Source: Melanocharis versteri
Lineage: Eukaryota > Chordata > Aves > Passeriformes > Melanocharitidae
Direction of reading: 5' to 3'
DNA length: 64,000 nucleotides
Assembly: GCA_013397845.1 (NCBI GenBank)
Contig: VZTG01004282.1
Span: 186,001-250,000 of the forward strand
Numbering within the stretch: the stretch's first letter is position 1; every line of letters starts with the position of its first letter. This document shows, in pieces, positions 14,301 to 28,508 of this stretch. The notes beneath the pieces are model-generated. The model was not told where the DNA came from and ran no database searches. It was given only the letters and a program-made list of their open reading frames with translations. Both the position numbers and the translations under genes were made by a program.

Positions 14301-17300
14301 GTGCTTTGAAAGGGAAAAAATTCACAGCTTATAAAAAGGAGGGTGGGAATCACAGATCTGGAAACCAAATGCATACAGGGGCTGCACTCTGGGTGCAGGG
14401 GGAGGGGTGTTGCAAATGGGAGGAAAGATTTTTGTGCTTTTCAGAGGTTTCTAAACCCATAAACCTTCAGCCTTCACTTCCATAAGGTACTCTGCTCTCC
14501 CTCTTCCATTTCAGAGCTTATCTGGAGAGGAAAATGTTAAGCTGTTAGCATTAAAAAAGAAGGAAAAAAAGTTAAGGTGTTTTTAATTTTAAAAAGAATA
14601 AACTTTATAGCTACATAATCAGTTGAAAGTTGCCTGTGGTGTTATGTCCATGTGCTAAGTTTCCTTAGGGATTCACTTACATCTGCATAATCATCTATTT
14701 TAATTATATGATGCCATAGGGTATATGATACTGTACGGACAAGTAAAGAGACAAGGAGATGACAGTGGGACAGAAAATACAGCAACCACATTTCCATCAG
14801 CAAAAAAGACTGTTGCATGCAGTCATGAGCATGGGATAGAAGAGAAGTCATGTGAAACAAGTTTACTTCAATCCTTCAAGTCCCTAAAATAAATTCCTTC
14901 AATCCCTTGTGAGGCAGATTTTCTCTCTCTTCTGTTCCACATCTCAAACCCAGTACGATTTCCTGCTGCAGACTGTGGCAATACACTTCAAGCCAAGGCA
15001 TCCATCTTCTCCAGACTATGATCCCAAGTCTGCCATTTCAGAAGCCCCCACCTCACAGCAAACCCCTTCTGTCCCAACTCAAAATCCCACCATTTCTCCA
15101 ACCTCCCTGTTATCACTTTTACATATATAAACATTGACATTATCTATACAAAAGAGATCAGGAACTTCTGGTATCTGAAAAATCCCAGATCACTCTTTCC
15201 AACCCTGAAATGTTCCCATTTCCTAACCTCATTTGCAATGGAGGTGATACAAAGAATGAAACTTGTTCATATCAACCACAGCAGAAGGATCTCCAAGTTG
15301 GAGAGAGATCAGGGGAATATGGCCTGTGCACAGCCAGATCTCTGAGCAGCACATGCTGTTTATCACACCAAGCCAGAGTCATGACTGCATCTCTTCCTGG
15401 CAGATGAATCCTTTCTCTTCTCTCGCCTTTCTCCACCAGTGGCTGTTGTGCTCTCTCAGCACCTCTCCAGAGACCTGCAAAGACAGTGGGAGGTACAGTG
15501 GCAGCACATGTGCATTAGCTATTTCCCAGTGATCTTTATTGGCTGCTCTGGCCCCCGCAAGCTTATGCAGACTTTGTAATGAAGGATTCTTAGATCTCTT
15601 TTTGGAGGTGAATCCCAGCGAATGACAGCACCGATGAAGGCACCAGGACCAGCAGTGAAGCTGTCCCACCTGGGACTCCTAGGGACACCAGGAGGTGAAG
15701 GGTCTACCTGAAAAACAGAGCAAGGCACAGGGAGGGGTTTTCAAAAATTAAAATATTTCTAGCAGAAGGACAGATGGTGACATGGGCAGGCTAAAACAGC
15801 TGCCAGAGCTTGTCTTTCAAATGTTTGGTACTAACTATCAGCACAGCACATCCTACCACTGAAAGTCAATTCAACAATGTCTGGATTAGTAACTTTAGAT
15901 GCTCTGTTACAGATTGAGACAGACTTGGGTGGAAAGGAGTTTCCAAACCTGGAACTGCAAGGGCTCAAACTTAGTTACAGATTGAGCTTTAACTCCTGAG
16001 CACACTTGAACTTTGTTCTAACTATAAGACAAAAGATGCACAGGGCAGAACTAAGCAGCTTAAAAAAAATGCTGTTGACACTCACAATTTCATAAAGAAT
16101 GGTTTCACCTACCAAAGTGAAAAGATGAGCATGCAAGTGGGTAAAATACATTAAACCAGGAAAACAGTGCTAGCATTCCCCATAAAGAAAATACCCTGCA
16201 ATTACCAAGAGACAGGATATGGATAAGCAGTTTTTGAGAGGAAAGCCCCTCTATCTCATTAAACAGCTGCTTCGCTCCTGCATTTTTTCCCTGTTCAACT
16301 CTTCACCTTTAATCTGCAATCCTCAGCTATGCTGCACACACCAAGAATGCAAAGCTGACAAGCACAGGAGGGCCTCCCTTATCAGCTTAGGATAAAAGCA
16401 AGAGATCGAAAGGATGGATTGTCTGTGATTTTTCATTGCAGGCTGGGAGATATTTTATGCTGGTTTCAGACAGGCTAAAGATTTGGAGATCTGAAGATTC
16501 ATTTATCTTGAAAGATTTGGAGGAATATTGGTAGAAAATAACAGGTGAACTTCCACACAGGAAAGAAAGAAGTGCCATGGTGTTCACACCGCCGAGCAGT
16601 GTGGCCGTGCAGGGCTGTGTGGCAGGAGCTGGGGACAGCAGGGCGCTGCCATTCCTCCCCCTCACCGAGGACTGAGCGCTCCCAGTGCTGGCTGATGGTA
16701 AGAGGAAGATGCAAATCAATGAGTCAGTCCTCTCTCCCCACAGGGATGCAAAAAAGGGTATGTGCAGGTATAAAGTCTGCAGTAACACGCCAGCAAAGGA
16801 AGTTTCCTCCTAATCCCAGTGACTGCCTTTAGAAAGAGGATTTCGATTTTTCCTGAGGACAGCAGGTAACCCCAGAACACTGCTGAGCCACTGCGGCAGG
16901 CAAGAGGAGCACAGAGGCTCCCAGGCACTCTTCCTTGCTGTCTGAATAAGGCTCCTGAGTACAGAATAGACAGCTTGGTCAGGGCCTTCCTTATCCTTCC
17001 CTCCCTGCTGTGATCACAGGGAGCTCCCACTCCAGGCCTCTGATGTGTTGGCAGCCTCTATAATTTAGAGTAGCTGTGATTTATGGCTTGGACAGAGCCT
17101 GTACTTAGGGAGTACAAAGGTAGGCCTGGCCTGAGCAGTATAACTGTGTCGTTGCTGGCCCTTTGTATTGATCAAATGAGTGATGGAAGCAAAGAATTCA
17201 ATAGCATTTGCTGTCTGTAAGGATCAGTGAAGGGACAGGGAGCTGGGATGGAGGCAGGGATTTAATTACCCCTCACACCCAGCACCAGCAGCCAAAAGTG

Positions 17301-19510
17301 TGATGGTGACACTCTGTATTGATGGGGGGAATCACTCTCGGCGACCTCCCTCTGCACCTCCGCTCAGTGAGGAAGGAAACAGGAACAAGAATGGGAGAAT
17401 TTTCTGAATGCTTCATCCTGCATTAATCACGTACCGTATCCTTCTCCTCATCTAGTCTCAAGGGGAATGTCACAGGCACTGGAACAAGAGAAATGAGGGG
17501 AAGTTTACCGTTGCCTAAATCTAAGAGAGAGAGGTGTTTGTGGCACACAGCATGTTGTAGCTCCCACTATAAATTCATGGGCAGATTTCCAACAAGTAAC
17601 AGGGAGCCAAATCCAAACTACTCAGTGAAAGGCTTGAGCAACCTTTAATCAGACTCCTAATTGGTCTTTTCCTCTGTTTCAACATTTGTTGTTTGAGGAA
17701 ACCAACAAAAGTTCCCAAATGAGCTTTTTAAAGTGCCATTCAGGACATAATCAGGTCTCTTTGAAAAGGGACAGCTCTAAATTCAGTCATAAATATTTAA
17801 TACTGTTGTCTGCCAAATTTAGCAAATGGTTTCAGTGGGGACCTGTATTTATCAAATTACCACCTTCAAGACAAATGCTTGCAAGGAATGCTCAGTCTTC
17901 CTAGGCCTTATTCTGCTAATGAGGGCATGCCCCATCTTTTCCAAAACACCACTTCTGAGACAATGGTCCAATTTTTACATTACAGACACATCTGCCTTGT
18001 ACTGGCTGAGTAGCTGTCATTTGGATTCCTCCTATCAACTCTGAATTCCCTTTCATCTAGGGTCTGTGTTATGTGATGGCAGCCCAGAGCAGTGACCTAT
18101 GACTATGCTTGACTTCTTATCTCATGACATGTGGACTAACTTACAAATGCAGGTAATTAGTTAAAGACGTTTCATGACAAATTAGACTAATGGAATTGTA
18201 ATGGTTAAATTAAGTCTTAGGGTCAGTTTTAAGGTCCCTTGTTAGGGGTGATAGTTAAAATGCAAGTTGTCAGACTCTGGGAAGTATCTTGTTTCTTTTA
18301 ATAAAGAGCTTCTTTTGCATGTGAAAAGCCAAGGACATAACTGAGGGTCTGATAGGGCCTGATCCAAGGGAAACAATCTGCTTGGCAGTTTCTGGATAAG
18401 TTCCCCAGTCCTGCCCCCAAACTGTGTCCTATAGGCAAGACACAGGGTGGAGAAGAGCAGTAAGTGTGCAGAAGGATCAAAGCACACAACTTTGCACAGC
18501 TCTGAACACTAATCTCTCACCCTCCCCTTGCACCTTTCAACTGAAAATTCCATCTGACATCTTTCTTCAGGGAGGAAGTCAATTTTGCAAAATCAAACAG
18601 CCCAACATAAATTAAACAGATAAATCATGTCCTGTTATCCACATCCTTCCTCCAGAAGAAGTCTGTGAGGCTCTCCCTGTAGGCTCTTCTAACGACAGAG
18701 CGACTTGATAACTCACACACTGCTAAGGACAAATGGGAAAGGAAGAGGCAACAAAATGGAAAACATTATTCTGCAATTTTGTCAATCCCCAGTGTGCCCA
18801 TGTCTTGAGCACTGCCTGCAATTCTGTTTGTGCAGTCTCAAAAAGGTACATTGGAGTGAGGAGAAGCAGCAAGAGCATCAGAGGTACCAAATGGTTTCTG
18901 TAGTAGAAGAGACTTCATACAGGAGGACTCGTTTGCTTGACAAACAATAGCTGAACTTGGATGTGATTGAGGTATTTAGCATGGAGTGGGATGGAGAAAG
19001 CAAACAGAGTAATTGCTCTTCTTGCAACAGAAAGGAAACACCTTTTACACAGTTGGTAGTTGAATGTGGATGTTCACTGATGTAGAGTCCAAAGGAATAA
19101 GTGCATTCAAAAAAATTAGATAAATTCATGGGAATCTGCTAACAGCCACTCCATACCGCAATTCAGATACAGCCTGGAGCTCAGGAGATGCCTCCACATT
19201 GAGCACCAGAAGCTGGAAAGACATCAGAAAAAGGAGTCTTCTCCAGTCCCATTTTATGCTCTTTTCTTACATTTCCAGCGTTGCAGTCTGAGACAGGAGA
19301 ACAGGCTGGACAGGGCCTTGTTCTGACTCAACAGGGCCACTGTCATCACCGATCCTGGGTCTCTCCTCACTGCAGACAACATACTAGTCACAGATAAGGT
19401 TAAGCCACCAAGCTTCAAAGGCAGCCCTGACCTCTGATGGCCATGGCGAGGAACAGCTCGATTCGGAGCTGTCTCCTGCCCCGGGATTCGGCGGTGATGA
19501 GGGCAGGAGT
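8336..19510. other. Intergenic, no firm feature
   Basis: About 11 kb of unique sequence with no repeat family identified. One exon-like open stretch (10711-10968) with a good acceptor is treated as a finding, not a gene. Other frames (up to 140 codons) show no domain or motif. Confidence 0.65.
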
Positions 19511-19552
19511 ATGGATGTATGGATGTATGTATGTATGTATGTATGTATGTAA
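19511..19552. repeat. (ATGT)n microsatellite
   Basis: Two ATGGATGT units are followed by about seven ATGT units. The minus strand reads as threonine/histidine/tyrosine-isoleucine repeats, which explains the chance frames there. Confidence 0.95.
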
Positions 19553-19953
19553 GTACATGCACATGTGACTGGGAATGAGAAGAGGTCCCTAATTACACAG
19601 TCTCCATTTCTAACTCCAAGCACACGCTTTGATCTTTCCTTTTCCAACATAAACACAGAGCAGAGAACAGATTTAGACAGACATCCCCCACTGAAACGCT
19701 GCACTGCTCCCTGCCCAGGCAGAGAAGGAGACAGAGTGACACAAGGCAGCTGTTTGCTACATCCCTGCATCCACACTCCTTGGATATAATGGCAGAAAGC
19801 ACAGCGCAAGGACCCCAAAGGAAGAGAGAGAGTAACATAGGTATCTGTGTTCAGATATCATTGCAGAGCCAGTCCAGGCAGCTCTGGCAGGCACAGAACC
19901 CTTCACTGCTGTTTACCTCTTGAAACTAGGATCAGTCTATTGAATTCACCTTG

Positions 19954-19970
19954 AAAAAAAAAAAAAAAAA
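19954..19970. repeat. A17 homopolymer
   Basis: An uninterrupted run of 17 A. No retroposon body or target-site duplication is evident on its left, so I do not call a SINE or processed pseudogene. Confidence 0.9.
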
Positions 19971-21486
19971 CAAGCCAGAAGAACAGAGCCCACTCTGATT
20001 TGGTACTTCTGCTTGGTCTTCTGCCATTTAGGCAAAGAGTGTCCTCCCCATTCCCACAACGATAGTTGGCTGTAGGAGATGGAGACCCCACAGTCCAGTC
20101 TCAGTGTGCTCTCTTCCTGACTTGTGGTACTCAGTGCCCACGTGTGCCCCTGCCCCTGGCTGCACCTCAGCAGAGCCCTGTAACAGACCTTTCTCACGGG
20201 TGAGTCTCCCTCCTAGGGAATTTACGTCCTCAGAAAACACTTCCCTTCAGATGCTTCACAGCACAGCAGAGCACGCACCTTTCCCTGTATTCCATGTGTT
20301 CTGCTAGTGGAGCGGGGAGGTCCCAGGGGCAGTGCATCACCAGCCCAAAGTGTGGATGAAATGGATCAACAATGGTTCTACCTTGGGAGCCATGAGCCTG
20401 GAGCTCCTGCTGGGGCAGCTTGCACAGCTCATCTCTGGAGCTCCCAAAGTCCCAGCCAAAATAGTGCTGCCATTGCTTCTCTTCCTACCCTTTTCTTCCA
20501 GCATACACACATACAGAGTAACAAGCCAGACCTTCGTGCTTAAATGGAACACTTAAATTATTAATGAGCATCAAAGGAAAATAATTATTGTTTAGTACAC
20601 TTACTACACTTTTTTTTTTCAGGACAAAATCTGCAGGAATGGAGAATTTAGGTATTCAATATGCATGTAAGATACCAGTAATGTGATAGGAGGAAATCAA
20701 GATCAACATCCAACATCCACTCAGTGCCTTGATTTTCTGTATCTTTCATTTCCCTAATTCCTGGCATGTGTCATTCATGCTTTTTTAATATAGGCCTAAG
20801 GACCAAATGACACTCAAATGCAACAGTTCTCCTCCGCAAAAAAAAACAGGATTCAAAAGCCCATTGATAGAGTGATGCAGAATTCATTGCATTGTGCATC
20901 CTTGTAAATATGCATGCACACTCTTTTTATATCAGGTTCATATACGTGAAATAGTAATAAGTAGTAAACACAAAAATATAAAATGAGAACCTCATGTTGT
21001 TACTACACTACAGTTCTTCTTTATGTGAGAGCTTTTAGCATTAATAGCTAGAGGAGAGTACACACAAGTCACTCTGGGTTTTGAGAGAACTCATTTAGTT
21101 CTACTGGTTTCTATTACAGAGATGGGACTATTTGGACCTTGAACATAAGACAGAAAGACATGAATAATGATTTATTTGGAATATAAGAGAGAGAAAATAC
21201 TTCCCATTAGTGGAATAGCAGCAGCTGTTAACTCTGTAGAGCATATATGTATCAGTTTGAAAAGTCTGTAGGTAGGGAAGATATTTCAGCCTCAAGTATC
21301 CTCATAAGACACTGACATACTTAAGCTGCAGTTTGCAATATGTTTGTAGAGTTAATGTGTGACAATTTTTTTGGTTTAGTATTATTATACAGAAGTGATA
21401 CCAGGATGGTGTTGTCAAATAAATTATTATGTAAGATGCATACAAATGGATATAATAGAAAAATTAATTTGAAAAATGGATAACAT
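19971..21486. other. Intergenic, nothing recognised
   Basis: Unique sequence that turns strongly A/T-rich from about 20540 onward. Confidence 0.65.
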
Positions 21487-21513
21487 ATCTAATCTAATCT
21501 AATCTAATCTAAT
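21487..21513. repeat. (AATCT)n microsatellite
   Basis: Four full AATCT units (21491-21510) with partial units on each side. Confidence 0.95.
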
Positions 21514-21701
21514 ATCAGTCTTAAGTTTTGCTTTGAGAGAGACAGAAAGCAGGGCTATTCAAGAGTTTGCCTTTGGTAGAATACTTACTCAATCCTAGTA
21601 ATAAAGAATAATAAACACTTATCTTCTTTGCTTCCACCGCACAAAGATACAGATATTTCCTAAAATAACTTTGATATTTCCATGTAGGATGAAGCTAATT
21701 A

Positions 21702-21918
21702 GATTCACAGAGTCACAGAAATGCTGGTTGGAGGAGACCTCTGGAGATCTGCAGTCCAGCCTCCCACTCAAAGCAGGATTGCTGCCAACACCAGATCAGG
21801 TCAACCACGGCTTGGCCCCACAGCCTCTTAAAAATAGATAAAGACGGAAATTTCACAACCACTTTTGTTGACCTCTTCCAGTGCTACACCACCCTCTTGA
21901 TGAAGAAATCAAGCATGA
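21702..21918 (-). mobile_element. CR1 LINE, short 3' fragment
   Basis: Starts with the reverse complement of the CR1 3' end (ATTCACAG AGTCACAG). This is followed by GGTTGGAGGAGACCTCTGGA, by CACTCAAAGCAGGATT, and by CTCTTCCAGTGCTACACCAC near its far end. These are the usual landmarks of the CR1 3' UTR read from the opposite strand. It is about 215 bp long, diverged, and truncated before the reverse transcriptase part. Confidence 0.88.
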
Positions 21919-23528
21919 GAAAGTCTGCTGAGAGTTGTAGTATCTTGTAAAAGACTAATGAAGGTCAACTAAATTTTGTTCTTAAGAAAGAGACTGTCCC
22001 TAAAAGTCTTGTCTTACTGTTAATTCTCACAGAAAGAGTAAAACCCAGTTCAAGAATAGTATTTAACTGGCCTATGTCTATTTTAATCCCTCAGCAGTGA
22101 CTATATCCTTAAAATCACCTTCTGGTGGTATGGAAATGTTCTCAGTTTTATCTGATGGAAGGAGAACCGAGGTGAATGGACACTGTGTATTCAAATACAC
22201 AGCACATCCAAAACAAAGCCGGGAGCTAAATCCAGATTTCCTATGCACTGCATAACTGAGTTAACCACAAGATCACTTTATTGTTACTTAGCTTTCTTTT
22301 CCCACCAGCTACTGCAGAGATAAGTCGCAAAGATTTGAAGTGTCTAAGGGCAGCAGGAATGATGACAGCATTTGTCAGGATCTGAAATTTAGAAATGCTC
22401 TTTTTTACTACGTAGAAAAAGTCATTCTTCTTTATCCCGGTAAGTATGGAGCTCACTCAGATCTCAGTCTGCCATTGTTTCACTTCATCTTGACTGAGTT
22501 GAATCCTGCAGTTCCTCCTGGAGAATGTAAATCGAAGTCATTGACTGGCACACACATTGACTTTAGATTTCTATCAGATTTCAAAGCTGCCACTGGAACC
22601 TTTGAGAAGGGTTCAGTCTTTAAAGAAACACTTAAAAATGACAAGTGGTGATTGGAATGCAGCAGTAGGGGTGGCAAAAGCAGGGTTCAGTGTGTATATC
22701 TACACTCCTAAAATGGATCAGTTGGAATGTCATTGAGCATCTTCCCTGAAGAGCAAAAGAACAGCCAGGTCTCTGTGCTCACTTCCTATCATTTTGTTCC
22801 CCATCATTGTTGTGCCAGAGTCAGCTCATCTAACAGTAGGAACTGACTTCGTGGAATGAGGATTTACTCCTGAGAATGGGACCACTCAAGCCCCCGCAGG
22901 GGTGCTATTTTGTACCTGCAAACCTTCTCTGCACTCATCTCGTGATAGCAGAGAGATGCAGGCTCCCATTACTATCTCTAAACACACAGTCCCCTGTTAG
23001 CCGAGATCATGCAGTGCCCCTTTTACTGCAGCAATGTAAACATTTACCAAGAGAAGACAAGGAAATATGATCTGACACAAGAAGATTAAGCTGTATGGGT
23101 TTTTCACAGGAAGCCAAGTCCTTTAGCTGTCAGGTAGAAGCCACAGAGTGATGCCTATTGTTTCTTAAAGAGTAATTACTTCTGATTGCTTCCGAGTACA
23201 CTAATTTGTCTTGATACAGAATGACAGCATAACCCAGAGCAGTGGATAACAGCATTACTTTACCTGTGTACAGGTTTTCTGGGGCTGGCAAGTACACCTG
23301 TGCTGGTTTGAGCAGCACCAGAGCATTGCACTTACACTTTGCAGGGCTGTACCCAGGCTGGAGCAAAACCTGCTGCCTCTGCCTGTGAGGGGCAGTGCCC
23401 TTGCTTGGTGCTGAGATGGGATCTCAGAAAATCCTGGCTGGTCGAGGATGGAGCTGGCTCAACACAGCATTACAGAAAGGCAAGCAGAGGGGACTGGGAA
23501 CAGCCGGTTTCTAGAAAGGAACAACTAA

Positions 23529-23555
23529 ACTGAGTGACTGACTGACTGACTGATA
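23529..23555. repeat. (CTGA)n microsatellite
   Basis: CTGAGTGACTGACTGACTGA and the bases following it make about six tetranucleotide units. Confidence 0.9.
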
Positions 23556-24350
23556 GGACTGCAATTGCTAATTTTCTGATCTGCTCTTATTCTCTCTTAT
23601 TCTCATATACATTATATATGCTACATATGCTGCTACCTGAATCCATTCACGCACCTATGAAAAGCCTTTTGCTAATTTCATCCAAATAAATTGTTTTCAG
23701 TAGTATTCCTTCCAAAAGGCAGGAATAGAGAGAATAGAGGGAAAACTTGCTACTTCACAAAATTGTTGGAAATGTCAGAATACACTGTGGGTGCCACCAA
23801 AAGTTCTATTGCTCAGGGATGACTTTGCTATGTCACGATTTTATGTGGTTGTTGCAGGGCAGGAGGAACCCCTGCACCAGTCAAAGAATCCTGGTTTGTC
23901 AATGCTTTGCTCCTGTGGTGCAGTCAAATCAGGAAAACCTGGAAATTTTGCAAATGAAAGCTGAACAAAATGTTTAGGTTAGGTCACTCAGAAGTGTTTT
24001 GTTGTAATTTTTAAACATTTTGTTTCTATTTTAATTTTTTCATTTAAATTTTCTGATCTCAGTTACCTTAAAACTTCAAAGTAGAAAGTGACTTCAATTG
24101 AAATAAAAATATTAAGATTTCAGGCTAAAAATGTCAAAAATTATTGTCATACACATTCTGAAAAAGCAGTTCCACGCTTTGGCTGATTTAGAGAAGGATC
24201 CTGGTTCATGAATAATTTTCAATTTTGAAATTAGGATTTCTAAGAGGGGAAAAACAGTGAAAGGAAAAAAAATCGTAACAGGATCCCTGACTGGTCCTAA
24301 ACAAAAGTTCACCAATCCAGTGATACTGTCCATTTGCAGAAAAGAACAGT

Positions 24351-24390
24351 TTTATCATTACTGACTGTAGTTTATCATAACTGACTCTAG
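24351..24390. repeat. 20-bp tandem duplication
   Basis: TTTATCATTACTGACTGTAG (24351-24370) is followed directly by TTTATCATAACTGACTCTAG (24371-24390). The two copies differ at two positions. Confidence 0.92.
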
Positions 24391-27300
24391 TCAATCAGAA
24401 GCTGTCCAGGACTTGAAAGTCAAACCCATAGAGCTGCAGTGAGGGGTCACAAAACCGACCACCATGTTCCCAAACTTCAGCTCTCATCCAGAAATTCAAA
24501 AGCCAGAGCAGAAGCATTGCACTGTTTTATCCACCCTCCTGGCATCCCTCAGATTCTCCTTATGCCACTTTACAAGCCGTAGCAGCTCCCTGCTGCTCTT
24601 CACATTTTCTGACACTTCTAATAATTCTGGTCTTAAAATTTCTTCTTTGCAGGGAGAACAGTGAAGGCATTTCAACACTTATTGCAGAATCATTGCAACC
24701 TGAAAAAAAGCAATGCTCACCTCACATTACCTCAGTGGTGGTAAAATTATTTTTTTTAAGATCTGAGAGGTTTGGTTAAGAAGTTTACCCTAACTAGAAT
24801 GCTCCCTTTGACTTAACAGCCTGTGATTGGTCCCAACTCCCCACTTCTGAGGCAAGATAATACTGAGTGTGCCACTCCTATGGGCTCCACCAAGAGCCAT
24901 CCCTCCATAGAGTCTCATTATCTTCTGTTTGATTCATTCTTAGAATTGTGGCAGTTAAGAAGCTTTTTAAGGAGTCCCTGGCTCCCAGGGATGGCTCCCT
25001 GCCTTTGTGTAAATGATTGTTTTCTTCACCTGTTCGGTTTTTTTTCTGAACCGGTGTATAGGCTGGATCTCTGCAATCACTTGGAGGAAGGGGGAGCAGA
25101 GGGGGAGATGCTGTCCAAGTGTTCTCTCACTGATCGTAGTTAAAAAGGCTTCTGTTGGACCTATCCCAAATTGTGTCACGATGCTCTTGGAGTCCCCAGT
25201 GTCTCCAGCCTCTTTCGTGGGGGCACATCCCACTGTGCCACAGACACTGCAAAGGGAGGCAAGAGCTCATTGGAAATGCAAGGGCCCAGCAGAACATGAA
25301 TCTCTGGGGTCATCACGGGATCCATCAGAGCCCCCGAGAGCTGCACAGGGCCTGGATGCCAGCGTGTGGTGCAGGCAGAACAAGGCCTGCCACTGGTGGT
25401 AAGTTCAGGCTGGTAAATAATGAGGACTCAGGTAACAAGAGCCTGCAGAGGATTTACAGAGCCCATGGACAAAAGGAGTGGCCAGAGATCAAGCAGGGGT
25501 CACAGCCACTTGCTTGTCCTCAGACCTGCAGAGCCCCTGCTGCCTGCAGCAGCCAGGAGCCCCCCCTCTGCAGCCAGAGCTGCCTTGGGCACCAGCTGGA
25601 GCAGGACTGGGTCTGATGGCTCAGTGCAAACCTGGCCCTCCATCATCCATCACCATGTCACAGTTGTGCACCCAGTCAGGACAGGCCCCAGCACAGTAAA
25701 ATGTCAGCTGCCTGCTCTCCCAAAGTGCACAGAAGAACAGAAAGGATCCCTATGACCTGTGCAGACAGATTTATGGAAAGTTCTCTCCATGTGCATGGAT
25801 GCTTCAGGTGTGATCAAGCCAAATTCTAATTACAGTCAATACAAGCACGTGTCCAGCGTCCAGCATCCATGGGATAGCACTCTAAAAGCAAATAGTGTTT
25901 CAGAGTGACTTCAGCTATTTCCTCCGCAAATTTTGCTGGAGTAGCAAAGAAATTTGGCTCATGAAAGCATAAAGGGAATCTCATGTATAATTTTTACTTA
26001 GTATTTATAGATTTAATTCTGTCTACAATCAGAACATGAGATCTAATTTTCCACTGGACATTAATTTAGAGAGCTTTCTGAATTTAAAAACAATAAAAAT
26101 TAAGACTAAAATGTGACCAGTTCTTAAAATAACCTATAGAAAATTAAATCACATTAAAGCATTAAATAAATGTGTATTTGTGCCAGAAAACAGTTTTTCC
26201 AGATTTGAATTATGCATTGTGAAATAAAAATAACATAATAAATGCCTCTCCTCGTTTGTGTGGGCTTCATGATAAAAAGAACTGATAAATAGGTCAAGAT
26301 AAAAAAAACAAATGGATGCTGTGGTTTGGAGGTCTTGTTTTGTGTTATAGAAGTAATAAAGTAATAAATCAGCATTAACATAAACACATTTACTCCTCCT
26401 CTCCAAAGCAGTTAATTGTTTCACGTTATCAATAAATATGTAACATTATTGATGGTGTTTTCTTTTCTTAAATCTACCCTGAAGTAATTCTATTGATTTC
26501 CACCGAGTTCCAAAAGACCAGTTTAGACCCACTATGTCCATTTAAATATATAACTCTGGAAAGCACCTTTCCATAAGATCTGTGACATTAGTTGCCATTA
26601 TTCAGTGTTTCCAAATACAGTTCTTCCATAAAAGTTATTTACCGGCTTCTTACACTGCAGTTTATCACAACCTTCATTATTCCCTCTAGGAGTTGCACTA
26701 AATCACCCAGCTGACAGCTCAAGTGATCCAGTTCCCTGACTGCTGGTGCTTCTAAAATAATCAAGGTCCAAACCGCCTTCTATAAAGCTTCCATTTAATC
26801 AGTGCTGACATGCACCTTAGATTGCACTTCAGGAGGTGCCAGGAGTGCCTCCAGGGCTTTGTGGCTTTATCACCAGGCAGACAGAGCGTTGTTCTGCTGG
26901 CAGGTCACGCGATGAGCCCAGCCCTTCATGTGAAAGTCACCGCCTAGGAGGGGGACTTGCTTTACTACCAAATCTCCCTGCACCTTTACAGTTTTGACCC
27001 AAGTCAAGGAGGTGGGAAGTGGTGTTATTTGGTTTTACTCCAAGGGAGCAACAAGAGCAGAAAGCCCCTTGCAGGGCGAGCCAGGTGACAGCCAGGACCA
27101 GGTACAGCCTCTGAGTCCTTGCCTGCACATCATGGGTCCAGTCAAACGACTGTCTTGATGAGAAGCTGGATATTTTCTTCTGACAAAAGCAGTGTCAGCA
27201 GAAACCAGCTTTCTTCCAGGCATAGTTCATGCAGTATGGGAAACTAGTTTGAAGTAGGTTGGCAAAAGATTACTATAATTCTGCCAATATAAGCCATGTC

Positions 27301-28450
27301 TGCACTAGGGAGCTCTGTCCCCAGTGCTCAACCAGTCAAGCAGCCCTGTGGATAGACTGACAGATATACAAGGAAACTTCCTTGCTTTCAGTGGCGCTAG
27401 CATGGATTTGTCCTGATAAAACTGTGAAATAGATACTGGCCCTCTGTTCATTCTTTGGCACTTGCACGATTTTCTGAGGAGCCACAAGAGTCAGTGCTAT
27501 AACAATGAGCCATAAAAACAGACAGAAAATATAAACACATCTGTCCCCATCTCCCATAAAAATTAACAACATTGCACTGAAGAAATACTTTCTAAAAGTC
27601 CCAGGCAAAAAATATATTCTTTGAATGATTTTTAATAAAAAAGTGCAAATTTCCCACCAAAGACTCAACTTCAAGCAAAATAATCTTGTCAAGAATCCAA
27701 TTTTCCACTGAAAAGCATGATAGGCTCTCCCTTAATAACAATAATGACAATCACCACTGGCAGTGTGCTACAGATGGAGCAATGAAGCAAGGAAATAGCA
27801 TGTTCTTTAGCAGAATGAGAAGAATAGGCAGCATTGCCCTGGACACCGTGCTAATAGCAGTTTTTGATCTTGGTACAGCAGCGTTTCCTGCTCGAGAGCT
27901 ACAGCTGACATGGAGCACTGCAGGCTGCTTTTCAACACCTTCACACTTGCTGCTCTCACTCGGAAAACTGTTGAGAGGGAAACCACCACATACTGCAGCA
28001 GGATGAATTTTAATTCCAGTTTTACAAATTTGCATCAGAAAACATCGAAGACTGATGGAAGGAAGCTTATCTGGAGGAAGAAGATAAGATCAAGCAGAAA
28101 AAGTCACTTCTTACAGCCCTTGTGCAAAGGGCTGCTCTTTGCAGCAGAGAAATGCATCAAAAACAAATACATAAATCAAGATATATCAGTCTTTGGGATA
28201 TAGAAAGATACTTGCAGCAAAATACACAAGGTTTGGAGTAGAAGATGAGACGGAAGAAGGAAATGTTTTTTCGGCAGGCCCATCCTGGTTTAGATGAGGT
28301 ACCAGCCAAAAGGCAGAGCTGGGAACAGATTTCAGGTCTCAAAAGCCATAAGTTGATCTGCAATGAAAAACTGATCAACTTACAATTATCTGAATAATGC
28401 CCATGGTGGTAAAGAAACAGAGGTTGGAAATAGAGATATTTTGTTGGTGG

Positions 28451-28508
28451 CCTTTTTTTTTTCCTTTTTTTTTCTTTCTTTTTTTTCTTTTTTTTCTTTT
28501 TTTTTTTT
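28451..28508. repeat. Polypyrimidine tract (T-rich with C interruptions)
   Basis: About 58 bp of pure pyrimidine on the + strand, T runs of 6-12 broken by single or paired C. No flanking retroposon body was recognised. Confidence 0.93.

Noticed and set aside
19254..19818. Frames with Thr-Tyr-Ile-His repeats
   Set aside because: Translation of the ATGT microsatellite.
19954..19970. A17 run as the tail of a retroposon or processed pseudogene
   Set aside because: No element body, poly(A) signal or flanking duplication was found.
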